Assembly: GCA_937919925.1 (NCBI GenBank)
Contig: CALFOT010000064.1
Span: forward strand, 1 to 48,467
Direction: 5' to 3'
Source of the DNA: an uncultured bacterium
GTDB lineage: Bacteria; Planctomycetota; UBA1135
Length of the DNA: 48,467 nucleotides
Part shown: positions 1 to 7,626 of the stretch, in pieces
How the letters are laid out: every line of letters begins with the position of its first letter
Numbering within the stretch: the first letter of the stretch is position 1
The notes under the pieces: generated by a model
What the model saw: only the letters and a program-made list of their open reading frames with translations
What the model was told of the DNA's origin: nothing
Databases searched by the model: none
Position numbers and translations under genes: made by a program

Positions 1-315
1 CGTTTTTATCACTTGGATACAGCACTCGCCGCCCTTGATGAAAACACTGCCTTGTTTGTACCCGAGGCCTTCCATGCGGATGGCTTGGAACTGCTCCATG
101 CCGCCTTCCCCAATGCCATTGCGCTTTCCGCGCAGGAAGCGCGCAACTTCGCCGGCAACGCCTTTTGCCCAGATAAAAAACACGTGTTTTTGCAAAGCGG
201 CAACACGCAACTCGAAGACCAACTGCGTAGCCTTGGGTTTTGCCCGGTCGCCGTGGAGAGCAGCGAATTCATGAAATCCGGCGGCTCCGTATTCTGCCTC
301 AAAATGGCTTACTAA
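1..315 (+). CDS. C-terminal part of an arginine deiminase/amidinotransferase-superfamily protein (5' cut by window)
   Basis: The frame is open from base 1 and encodes about 104 residues ending in TAA, so the start lies upstream of the window. The first residues read RFYHLDTALA. This matches the His-(Leu)-Asp catalytic block of the guanidino-group-modifying superfamily (arginine deiminase, dimethylarginine dimethylaminohydrolase, amidinotransferases). The last residues read SGGSVFCLKMAY, which places a Cys where the nucleophilic cysteine sits near the C-terminus of the family. Such enzymes hydrolyse or transfer the amidino group of arginine-like substrates. The substrate cannot be told from this fragment. 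It ends convergently with ddl, and the two stop regions overlap by 4 bases (312-315). An internal TTG at 13 is not a credible start because the catalytic His lies before it. Confidence 0.75.
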   Translation, partial: RFYHLDTALAALDENTALFVPEAFHADGLELLHAAFPNAIALSAQEARNFAGNAFCPDKKHVFLQSGNTQLEDQLRSLGFCPVAVESSEFMKSGGSVFCLKMAY

Positions 316-1445
316 GCCTCGGCTTCGTGCTCAATCAACGGCACTGCCACCTCACGCTCCACAATCAGGCGTTTTTGCATAGCGAGGGAAATCAAGCGGT
401 CACACAGCTGGCCAAACGGTACGCCGGCTGTTTCCATCAACTTCGGATACATCGAAATCGACGTGAATCCCGGAATCGTGTTGACCTCGTTGAGATAGTA
501 ACGACCACTATGGTGGTCGAGCAAAAAATCCACCCGTGCCATCCCGGACAACCGCAACACCCGAAAAGCACGGAGGGCAAATTCGCGAAGGGCTTCGGCC
601 ATACGTGGCTCAAGGTTTTCCGTCGGCGCGTGAAGCTCAGCCGAATCGGTGTGATACTTGCTATCAAAGTCGTACCAGTCTTGGGCGATAATCTCGCCTG
701 GCAAGCTGACGATTTCCGGCGAGCCATCCAGCACAGCGATTTCTAACTCTCGGCATACGATGGCGGGCTCCACCAACACGAACTCGCCAAAGGCAAATGC
801 CGCATCCAGAGCGCGCGCCAAACTTGCGGGATCTTCCACGCGGGAGATTCCGAGACTGGAGCCTAAGCGCGCGGGTTTCACGAAGCACGGGAAGCTACGT
901 TGCGCAGCCACCTCAGCAAGTACTTTGACGCGATCGGCGGACCAATCGCAGTAACGAACATCGGTCCACATCAATACTGGAATATGCGCACTGCGCAGTA
1001 CATGTTTGGTAAGCGATTTATCCATCCCCAGCGCAGAGCCAGTACAACCGCTACCCACACAAGGAATATCGAGTAGTTCTAACCAACCTTGAATCGTGCC
1101 GTCTTCACCACCGGGTCCATGCAAAACGGGGAACACGACATCCGTGCCTTCTGGCAAATACGGGCCACGCAAAGGGCCGATCACGCTGCCATCTTGCAGC
1201 AGTTGTTTGGAACCCTGCGCACCTAACCATTTCCCATCGCGACTAATGCCCACGAGATGAATGTCATAACGAGTCGGGTCCAAATGAGCTACCACGGCGC
1301 GCGCGGAACGCAGGCTAATTTCATGTTCTGCAGACTGACCACCGAACAGGACGGTGACGACCAGGGGCTTTGCGGAATCGCTCACCGCCACAGAGTAGTG
1401 GATGATGCCGACGTTTTCACGGCTGCTTTCCCCCGAACTCGGCAT
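312..1445 (-). CDS. ddl: D-alanine--D-alanine ligase
   Basis: Cytoplasmic ATP-grasp ligase that joins two D-alanines for peptidoglycan precursors. The N-terminal block VTVLFGGQSAEHEISLRSA is the classic Ddl signature. HGPGGEDGTIQG, a central ATP-grasp block (CFVKPARLGSSLGISR) and the C-terminal metal/ATP block LNEVNTIPGFT follow in the expected order. Without the N-terminal extension the length (about 360-377 aa) fits the family. I chose ATG at 1445, which sits 9 bases behind a TATTCT -10-like box. GTG codons at 1391 and 1385, closer to the conserved FGGQSAEHE block, are alternatives. An upstream TTG at 1496 is unlikely because it would give a long low-complexity leader. It is transcribed away from the TMTC-like gene that starts 60 bases away. 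Confidence 0.95.
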   Translation of the reverse strand: MPSSGESSRENVGIIHYSVAVSDSAKPLVVTVLFGGQSAEHEISLRSARAVVAHLDPTRYDIHLVGISRDGKWLGAQGSKQLLQDGSVIGPLRGPYLPEGTDVVFPVLHGPGGEDGTIQGWLELLDIPCVGSGCTGSALGMDKSLTKHVLRSAHIPVLMWTDVRYCDWSADRVKVLAEVAAQRSFPCFVKPARLGSSLGISRVEDPASLARALDAAFAFGEFVLVEPAIVCRELEIAVLDGSPEIVSLPGEIIAQDWYDFDSKYHTDSAELHAPTENLEPRMAEALREFALRAFRVLRLSGMARVDFLLDHHSGRYYLNEVNTIPGFTSISMYPKLMETAGVPFGQLCDRLISLAMQKRLIVEREVAVPLIEHEAEA

Positions 1446-1454
1446 AATCTTTGC

Positions 1455-1460
1455 AGAATA
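1455..1460 (-). promoter_or_regulatory. Putative -10 box of ddl
   Basis: TATTCT on the minus strand, 9 bases before the chosen ATG of ddl. It would give a leader of only about 2 bases. No convincing -35 hexamer or Shine-Dalgarno is seen. Confidence 0.4.
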
Positions 1461-1504
1461 TTCCCTATCCTTGGTTCCGCCGCCTGCTCCAAGCACCTAC
1501 CTAC

Positions 1505-3475
1505 ATGTCTCTTTCGCGCTTTTTCTGCCTGCTCGTACCGGCTCTCATCGGCTTAGCTCTGTTTGCCCCGGTGCTAAACGGCGATTTCGTTTACGACGAT
1601 CGTGCCCTCATCAGCCTCAATCCCACCATGCAAGAATGGTCGGTGGTGGGCAAGGCCTTCACGACCCCCTATTGGGCATTAGTGGATGCCAACCGCTTTG
1701 GATCCGGCTTCTATCGGCCGCTTGGTGCGGCCACTTTGGGTGCAATTTGGCAACTTGGAGGCGCCTCACCCGGGGCCTTTCATTTGGTCTCCATATTGCT
1801 GCATTGTGCTTGTGCTACTGGAGTTGCAGCGCTTGGCCTAGCTCTAGGTTGGCGTCGCTCGATGGCGGCTGCTGGCGGAATCCTATTCGCTGTGCATGGC
1901 AGCCATGCAGAACCAGTGGCGTGGATTTCCGCCATTCCAGAGTTGCTTGCCACCTTTTTTAGCCTGCTTGCACTGCGCTCTTTAGCCAAGCGCCAGACGC
2001 TACGCACGGGCCTCTGGTTGCTGGCCGCCATGCTGTGCAAAGAAGTCGCAATCGGTGTGTGGCTACTCGCGCTGGGCATCACTTGGCTGCGGCCCAAGAC
2101 TGGCGACGCGGTCAGGCTGGAAACCACCCGCAGCTCCACTTCGGCAACCGCCCACTCTCTCCCAGCCCAGAAAAGTTTTTCGCTGTGGCCTACTTTTTTG
2201 TCCTTGAGCTGTGCAGCCTTGGTGGTTTATGCCCTGCGTTACCTTGCTTTTGACGACGCCGCCGCCGGCTTCGATCGCATGAATACCTTTCATGCACTTG
2301 ACCAAAGCCAGCAAATAAGCCTATCCTTCTCGCTGATTGGGCGGTATTTGGCGTTTCTTATTTGGCCGTGGCCGCATGCACCCTTCCGCCCTCTGGAGCT
2401 TGGCAGCGCCGCCGACGCCACCTATTTGAAGATGGCGCTAGCTGCTGGATTGGTTTCCCTCAGCGCCTTTGGTCTTTGGCTGTGGCAGCGCAAAAATGTC
2501 ACGGTATTATTTTCGCTGGGCCTGTTGTTTGCAGGCTTGGTGCCAGTCATGAACACGCAAGCACTCGGCCAATATCCTTTTGAGGAACGCTTTTTGTATC
2601 TACCGAGTGCTGGATTCGCACTACTCACGGTGGCACTCCTGAGTCGTTTGCGCAGCCAACGTTTGGCATGGGCGGCTATCGCCTTACTGGTGATTCCACA
2701 TGCTGTTTCAGCACGCTCCGGGATTACCCATTGGCGGGATGAAGAAACACTCTTTCGCTGGGCACGGGAAGTTGCGCCAAACGCGGTCACCGGCCATGTC
2801 GAATACGGCCGCTTGATGTTGGAGCGCGCCCAAGGCGCGGTGGATGACCTGCAGCGCCAACGCTACGGAGAATATGCACTGGAGGCCTATCAACAAAGCT
2901 TGACTGTGGATCCAGATCAGTACTTCGTGACCTCTGTCGAACGCGAAAAAGGCAATCTTGGTTTAGGCGATGCGCTTTACTTGCAAGGCGATTTTGCCGG
3001 TGCCGAGGCGGTCTATCGGCGCACTGTGGATCATTACAAGTTTTCCCCCATTGGCTATCTCGGTTTGGCCAACTGCCGCGCACAAACGGCCTTGAGGCAT
3101 GGCGAAAGCGGACACTTTGAGCTGCACGATGCCGTGATGAGCGAAGCGCTCACTTTGTTCGAAACCGCACTATTGCAGGATCCCCATCTAGACGCCGCGC
3201 GTTTGGGTAAGGCCAATGCCCTGTTCCGCGTCGGTCGTTTCGATGAGGCGCTACAACTAGCCATGCAGCTGTTCGACGAAAACCCAACGCGCCTTGAAAC
3301 TGCGCAGTTGTTGTTCAGTGTGCAGATGCAGATGGAACGCCTAGATCTGGCGATTCAGACCTTGGACTATTTCTTGCAGATGGCGCCTCAGCACCCGCAA
3401 CGTGATATGGTGCAACAAACAGTAGAAGAGCTGCGCCGCATCCTAGACGCGACTCCGCTTGGCCCACCCAGATGA
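1505..3475 (+). CDS. TMTC-like multi-pass membrane glycosyltransferase with C-terminal TPR repeats
   Basis: About 656 aa. Residues 1-25 form the first membrane span. Next comes a non-cytoplasmic loop with FVYDDRALISLNP (Asp31-Asp32) and, around residue 70, FYRPLGAATLG followed by FHLVSILLH. This order (DD, YRPL, FH..LH) is typical of GT-C fold polyprenyl-phosphate-sugar-dependent transferases of the TMTC/PMT kind. Around ten hydrophobic spans run to about residue 400. The C-terminal 230 residues are soluble, alternating short helices that read as TPR units (for example GNLGLGDALYLQGDFAGAEA). The likely role is transfer of a sugar from a lipid carrier to an exported protein; substrate unknown. 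ATG 1505 is preferred over the TTG at 1451 because it starts directly at the signal-anchor. The gene overlaps the next one by ATGA. Confidence 0.75.
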   Translation: MSLSRFFCLLVPALIGLALFAPVLNGDFVYDDRALISLNPTMQEWSVVGKAFTTPYWALVDANRFGSGFYRPLGAATLGAIWQLGGASPGAFHLVSILLHCACATGVAALGLALGWRRSMAAAGGILFAVHGSHAEPVAWISAIPELLATFFSLLALRSLAKRQTLRTGLWLLAAMLCKEVAIGVWLLALGITWLRPKTGDAVRLETTRSSTSATAHSLPAQKSFSLWPTFLSLSCAALVVYALRYLAFDDAAAGFDRMNTFHALDQSQQISLSFSLIGRYLAFLIWPWPHAPFRPLELGSAADATYLKMALAAGLVSLSAFGLWLWQRKNVTVLFSLGLLFAGLVPVMNTQALGQYPFEERFLYLPSAGFALLTVALLSRLRSQRLAWAAIALLVIPHAVSARSGITHWRDEETLFRWAREVAPNAVTGHVEYGRLMLERAQGAVDDLQRQRYGEYALEAYQQSLTVDPDQYFVTSVEREKGNLGLGDALYLQGDFAGAEAVYRRTVDHYKFSPIGYLGLANCRAQTALRHGESGHFELHDAVMSEALTLFETALLQDPHLDAARLGKANALFRVGRFDEALQLAMQLFDENPTRLETAQLLFSVQMQMERLDLAIQTLDYFLQMAPQHPQRDMVQQTVEELRRILDATPLGPPR

Positions 3476-4026
3476 AAGTAGAAACTGGCAGTTTGTTGAT
3501 TTCGCGCCCAGCTATGCTGGATCCCAATTTTGATGGCACGGTGGTGTTAGTTTGCACCCACGATGAACACGGCACAGTCGGCTTAACTTTGAACCGCCCA
3601 CTCGAAATCAAACTCGAGGATATGTTGCCCGAGGATTCCGGCTTAGAGGATATCGCCAGTTTGGAAATCCCATTGCTCTGGGGTGGCCCGGTGGGCACCG
3701 ATTGTCTGCATGTTTTGAGTGGCCCGGAGCAAGATCCCTTGAGCGTCATGACCGTATTGCCCGGCGTTTTTTTTGGCGGCGATATGGAGTTGGTGCGCAA
3801 CACGCTCGACAAGGCTGGGCAGTTGCGCTTTTTTATTGGTTACAGCGGCTGGAGTCCGGGGCAACTCGATGAAGAATTGGCCGCCGAAGCATGGTTTGTG
3901 GTGCCGGGCAGCGTGGCAGACGTTTGGACCACCGATTGGCGTTTGCTGTGGGAGCGGCTCATGGCCAAAATCGATCCGCAGTTTGCGTGGATGAAAGACA
4001 TACCGGCGAACCCGGATGTGAACTAA
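3472..4026 (+). CDS. yqgE: YqgE/AlgH (UPF0301) family protein
   Basis: 184 aa, the usual length of the UPF0301 family. The N-terminus (GSLLISRPAMLDPNF, then VGLTLNRP) and the later blocks LLWGGPV and FFIGYSGWSPGQLDEE are the family's conserved motifs. The structure is known for several members but the biochemical role is not firmly established; AlgH was linked to alginate regulation in Pseudomonas. Near the C-terminus, the block around WTTDWRLLWERLM also fits. The ATG overlaps the stop of the TMTC-like gene (ATGA) and the stop overlaps the next start (TAATG), so it is probably translated as part of a coupled run. Confidence 0.9.
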   Translation: MKVETGSLLISRPAMLDPNFDGTVVLVCTHDEHGTVGLTLNRPLEIKLEDMLPEDSGLEDIASLEIPLLWGGPVGTDCLHVLSGPEQDPLSVMTVLPGVFFGGDMELVRNTLDKAGQLRFFIGYSGWSPGQLDEELAAEAWFVVPGSVADVWTTDWRLLWERLMAKIDPQFAWMKDIPANPDVN

Positions 4027-4505
4027 TGTATGGCCTCTTATTCCTACCGTTGATGATTTGGGGATCGATATGCTTTTTCCGCAACCGCCGTAAAACCGCA
4101 ATTTATCAGCTGTGCCGCGCCTTTGGCTGGATTTCACTGTGCGTTTTTCCTGTCCCTTTCTTGGCCGCTGCGCGCCAATCCATCGAAGATTTCAACCTCG
4201 GCGAAACTTTGTTGCTCTTGCTCGGAGCTCCTCTCACTTGGCCGATTTTTCTTGGCGGCCAAACGGTGATTCGCATTTTTGAAGACAACGTCAAACATTG
4301 GACCGGGCATCGTCGCGATACCATGTTTGATAACGCGCATGTTTTTTTTGGTTTGATCCTGGTGCAAGTGCTGTTGCTAAGTTTGTTGGTTGCCTGGCGC
4401 TTTCAGCAGGGCAAAACCTGGCGCGATCCAGTGGTGCTCGGCGTCGGTATTTTTATGGCTGGAAATGCTATGCTCGGCATGAACTGGCCTTGGTACGGAG
4501 ATTAA
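4026..4505 (+). CDS. Small multi-pass membrane protein, paralogue of the next gene
   Basis: 159 aa with four hydrophobic stretches: residues 1-16, 28-45, 58-80 and 105-125, plus a weaker C-terminal one. It aligns along its length with the protein at 4515-4988. Both start with a hydrophobic segment followed by a basic loop, carry a RAFGW.....PFPF-type block (here RAFGWISLCVFPVPF), have H/N-V-F before the third span, and end with a FxMAxNAxxxx segment. I do not recognise a named family. The start ATG overlaps the stop of yqgE in TAATG, which rules out the longer upstream frame. The protein is likely to sit in the cytoplasmic membrane; function unknown. Confidence 0.75.
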   Translation: MYGLLFLPLMIWGSICFFRNRRKTAIYQLCRAFGWISLCVFPVPFLAAARQSIEDFNLGETLLLLLGAPLTWPIFLGGQTVIRIFEDNVKHWTGHRRDTMFDNAHVFFGLILVQVLLLSLLVAWRFQQGKTWRDPVVLGVGIFMAGNAMLGMNWPWYGD

Positions 4506-4514
4506 GCCCCCATC

Positions 4515-4988
4515 ATGTTTTACCTACTCCTGTTTTTCATTCTGCCGGCTTTCACGATTTGGAGCCTGCTGCAGCTGTTGCGCGGCACTGACCAAGGGGG
4601 AGGATTTTGGTATCAGTGGCAACGCGCTTTTGGTTGGCTGGTCTTGTGGGTGGCGCCTTTCCCCTTCATCGATGTGGCGCGCAAGGGTTCCGCATCTAGC
4701 GGCGGCGGCGGCGGCAATTGGTTCGATTGGATCATTAGCTTGCCGAATTCCTGGATGGTGTTGTACGGCGGCCGCATTCTGCAGGAGTTGATGCTTTTGG
4801 CCGGCTGGAGCGGCACGGCCATTGTGGACCACCAAAATGTCTTCATGGCCTTATGGATGCTCCATTGCGTGGTGCTCACCACGATGGTTGGCTGGCTGCT
4901 CCATCACGGCAAAACTTTGCGTCATCCGTTGGTGATTGGGTTCGGCTTGTATATGGCCGCAAATGCCGCTGCAATCGTGTGGCAGTAA
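4515..4988 (+). CDS. Small multi-pass membrane protein, paralogue of the preceding gene
   Basis: 157 aa, starting 9 bases after the preceding stop. Hydrophobic segments lie at about residues 1-18, 35-52, 75-95, 105-128 and 138-156. The shared framework with the 4026-4505 protein (QRAFGWLVLWVAPFPF; DHQNVFMALW; HGKTLRHPLVIGFGLYMAANA versus QGKTWRDPVVLGVGIFMAGNA) shows a tandem duplication. A Gly-rich linker (SSGGGGGNWF, about residues 60-69) is found only in this copy. No conserved catalytic residues are evident. Function unknown; context (yqgE, TMTC-like protein) gives no clear pathway. Confidence 0.75.
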   Translation: MFYLLLFFILPAFTIWSLLQLLRGTDQGGGFWYQWQRAFGWLVLWVAPFPFIDVARKGSASSGGGGGNWFDWIISLPNSWMVLYGGRILQELMLLAGWSGTAIVDHQNVFMALWMLHCVVLTTMVGWLLHHGKTLRHPLVIGFGLYMAANAAAIVWQ

Positions 4989-5027
4989 GGTCTGCGTCTT
5001 GGGCTTCGGCAGCCACGGACTCGCGGC

Positions 5028-5033
5028 TAGAAT
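5028..5033 (+). promoter_or_regulatory. Putative -10 box of mqnC
   Basis: TAGAAT ending 8 bases before the mqnC ATG. It is one of a recurring set of TANNNT boxes placed 6-10 bases before start codons in this window. No clear -35 hexamer. Confidence 0.45.
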
Positions 5034-5041
5034 GAGCCTCT

Positions 5042-6202
5042 ATGAACGTCTCCACTCTCTCTACCAAGGTCCTCGATGGAGCACGCCTTTCGCAAGCCGA
5101 AGGGTTGTTCCTGCATGAAAACGCCGGGCTCGATACGCTCGCGTTTTTGGCCGACGAGATGCGTCAGCGCAAGCATCCTAATTCGGTGGTCACTTATATT
5201 GTGGACCGGAACTTGAACCCCACCAATATTTGCGTCACCGATTGCACGTTTTGTGCTTTTTACGCCTCTCCAAAAGATGAAGTGAAAGGTTATGTGCTGG
5301 AGCGCGAGGATATTTACCGGCGTGTGCAGGAAACGGTGGATGTCGGCGGCGTGCAGATTTTAATGCAAAGCGGGCACCATCCAAAGTTAGGCGTGGAATG
5401 GTTTGCGGAGTTGCTCAGTGATTTGAAAGCGCGCTGGCCAAAGCTGCATTTGCACGCCATGTCGCCCCCAGAGATTGAACATCTCTCCAAGGTTTCGAAA
5501 TGTAGCACCACAGAAGTGCTCCTGCGTTTGCAAGCTGCCGGGATGGATTCTATGCCAGGTGGTGGTGCTGAAATTTTGAGTGAATCGGTGCGGAGTCAAA
5601 TTGCCGCGCGCAAAACGGATACCGATACGTGGCTGCGCATTATGGAAGAGGCGCACGCCATCGGTATGAAAACCACGGCCACGATGATGTTTGGTCATAT
5701 TGAAACGGTGGCCGACCGCATTGAGCATTTGGAACGCCTGCGCCAAGTGCAAGACCGTACTGGCGGCTTCACAGCTTTCATCGATTGGACTTTCCAGCCG
5801 GGCGGCAATCCGCTCGGCGACCAGTTGCATGCACAGGGTTGGAAGAAGGCCACTCATGCTGAGTATTTCCGTACCACCGCATTGGCGCGGATCTACCTCG
5901 ATAATTTCCATAGCATTCAAGCCAGCTTTGTGACCCAAGGTGCCCATGCCGCGCAGCTCGCCCTACGGATGGGATGCAACGATTTTGGTTCCGCGATGCT
6001 CGAAGAAAACGTGGTCAGTGCGGCTGGTTGCGCGGAGCTCGTAAACTTGCAAGATATCGAGCGCAACATTCGCGAGGCTGGCTTCGTGCCGCGCCGTCGC
6101 AATCAAGCTTATGACATCATCGATGAGCGCGGTTCTCTGCCGCTGCCCGGTGAATTGGCAACCTGCGGCGCGGCAGCCACCGGCAAGCACCAACTCGTGT
6201 GA
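5042..6202 (+). CDS. mqnC: Cyclic dehypoxanthine futalosine synthase (MqnC), radical SAM
   Basis: 386 aa. The CxxxCxxC cluster motif (Cys64, Cys68, Cys71 in NICVTDCTFCAF) binds the 4Fe-4S cluster that cleaves S-adenosylmethionine. The following blocks (FYASPKDEVKGYVL, ILMQSGHHP, HAMSPPEIEHLSK, GMDSMPGGGAEIL) are those of the MqnC/MqnE/CofH radical SAM group. TFCAFYASPKD and QSGHHP point to MqnC rather than MqnE. It converts dehypoxanthine futalosine to its cyclic form in the futalosine pathway to menaquinone. mqnE and mqnA are 13 kb away in this window, so the pathway is split. The stop overlaps the next start (GTGA), coupling it to the DUF2868/GTPase pair. Confidence 0.92.
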   Translation: MNVSTLSTKVLDGARLSQAEGLFLHENAGLDTLAFLADEMRQRKHPNSVVTYIVDRNLNPTNICVTDCTFCAFYASPKDEVKGYVLEREDIYRRVQETVDVGGVQILMQSGHHPKLGVEWFAELLSDLKARWPKLHLHAMSPPEIEHLSKVSKCSTTEVLLRLQAAGMDSMPGGGAEILSESVRSQIAARKTDTDTWLRIMEEAHAIGMKTTATMMFGHIETVADRIEHLERLRQVQDRTGGFTAFIDWTFQPGGNPLGDQLHAQGWKKATHAEYFRTTALARIYLDNFHSIQASFVTQGAHAAQLALRMGCNDFGSAMLEENVVSAAGCAELVNLQDIERNIREAGFVPRRRNQAYDIIDERGSLPLPGELATCGAAATGKHQLV

Positions 6203-7626
6203 CCGAACTCACGGATTTCCTTGACGCCGAGTACGGCTTGCAACGCGGTGAACAAGCGTGGCGTGAGTCGGCGCTGGAAGCCGGAGCGGAGTTGATGGCA
6301 GATTTGCAGCTGGGGCCGCAGGAATTGCGCCGCAAGCTGGTCGCGGATCGCGGCATGCGTTTGCTCGTGGTGAAACATTGGTTGCGTGTGGCGCGCAAGA
6401 GCAAGGAGATTCTTCCTGGCACCGCAATGGACAACGGTTTCCGGATGATTGGAGTGGTTGCCGCGATTGGCGGTTTGCTCCTCGGCTTGGGTACGGGTCG
6501 CGCAGCACTGTCGTCGCCCGCTGGCGAGCCGGTCAATCTGTGGCTGTGCCTCGGCGTATTGGTGTTGCTGCAAGTCGGCTTTTTGCTCAGCGCGGTCCTA
6601 GCTGTTTGCATTGCAAAATCACGCGGACGTCAGTGGCTTAGTGCATTCTCCAATGTGCTGCAGTGGCTGCATCGTTGGAGTTGGGCCAAGCGTTTTCATT
6701 CCAGTGAACTGCTGCAAGCCATGCCGCGCACGCAGAAGGTGGAACGCTGGCTGTGGTTAGGACTCACGCAGCGCTTTGCAGTGTTCTTTAATCTCGGTGC
6801 GCTGTTGATGTTTGTAGCCATGCTGCTATTCACCGAACTGCAGTTTGGCTGGGCCACCACCCCCACCAGCATCGGCGCAGACCACATGGAAGTCTTGGTC
6901 CATATTCTTGCCGCACCGTGGGGCTGGGCGTTTCCGCCAGATTGGGTGCCGGACCGCATTCTGATTGAAGGCACACAGTGGGATTCCCTGGCAGTGCAAT
7001 TTCGCAGCGCCCATGCTGACGGCCGCGCATGGTGGCCTTTTGTGATGATGAATGTCTTGCTGTGGGGTTTGATGCCACGCTTATTGTTGATGAAGTGGGC
7101 CGCCAATGGCAAAAACAAGGAACTGCGCGGCTTGGATTGGAATCATCGCCGCTTGCAGGATTTATTTGAAGTGATGCTGCCACCTTCCACAGTGACTACT
7201 GCTCCGGACTTCCTCGCAGCGCACGCGCCGAGCACCCCCACCATCACCAGCGCAAACTGCGTAATTCTTGCTTGGGGTGATTGGCAAAGTTCCCTCGCTC
7301 TTCAAGCAGGCGGCCGCGATTTAAATCAGGATGCAGCCCTACTGCAGGAGCTTGCCAAGAGCACGCTCAACACGATTCAAATCGTGGTGGAGGCTGGAGA
7401 AGCCCCCGACAAACGTCTTACTTCCTTCCTTGCGCAAATGCGCGGGAAAGTCGGGCCCGCTTGCCTGATTCAAGTTTGCCCCATCGCTGTGGACAGCGCG
7501 GATTCTGCCGTATGGGGGCCACCAAGCGCCCGCGATTTACTCATCTGGCGGCGCACCCTGGCGAATTTACACGATGATCACTTGCATGTCAGTGCCGTCG
7601 CTCCAGCCATGCCTGGAGGTGTTTAA
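6199..7626 (+). CDS. DUF2868 membrane protein
   Basis: 475 aa. It starts with GTG overlapping the mqnC stop (GTGA). Residues 1-80 are soluble and charged. Membrane spans lie at about 78-98, 112-140, 198-218 and 268-288. The C-terminal half is soluble and ends with a region predicted to be alpha/beta (CVILAWGDWQSS..., IQIVVEAGEAPDKRL). The order of spans, the FFNLGALLMFVAMLLFTELQ segment and the direct coupling to a DUF3482 GTPase identify it as DUF2868. This family is nearly always found beside DUF3482 GTPases and probably forms a membrane receptor or partner for them. Biochemical role unknown. Confidence 0.8.
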   Translation: MTELTDFLDAEYGLQRGEQAWRESALEAGAELMADLQLGPQELRRKLVADRGMRLLVVKHWLRVARKSKEILPGTAMDNGFRMIGVVAAIGGLLLGLGTGRAALSSPAGEPVNLWLCLGVLVLLQVGFLLSAVLAVCIAKSRGRQWLSAFSNVLQWLHRWSWAKRFHSSELLQAMPRTQKVERWLWLGLTQRFAVFFNLGALLMFVAMLLFTELQFGWATTPTSIGADHMEVLVHILAAPWGWAFPPDWVPDRILIEGTQWDSLAVQFRSAHADGRAWWPFVMMNVLLWGLMPRLLLMKWAANGKNKELRGLDWNHRRLQDLFEVMLPPSTVTTAPDFLAAHAPSTPTITSANCVILAWGDWQSSLALQAGGRDLNQDAALLQELAKSTLNTIQIVVEAGEAPDKRLTSFLAQMRGKVGPACLIQVCPIAVDSADSAVWGPPSARDLLIWRRTLANLHDDHLHVSAVAPAMPGGV

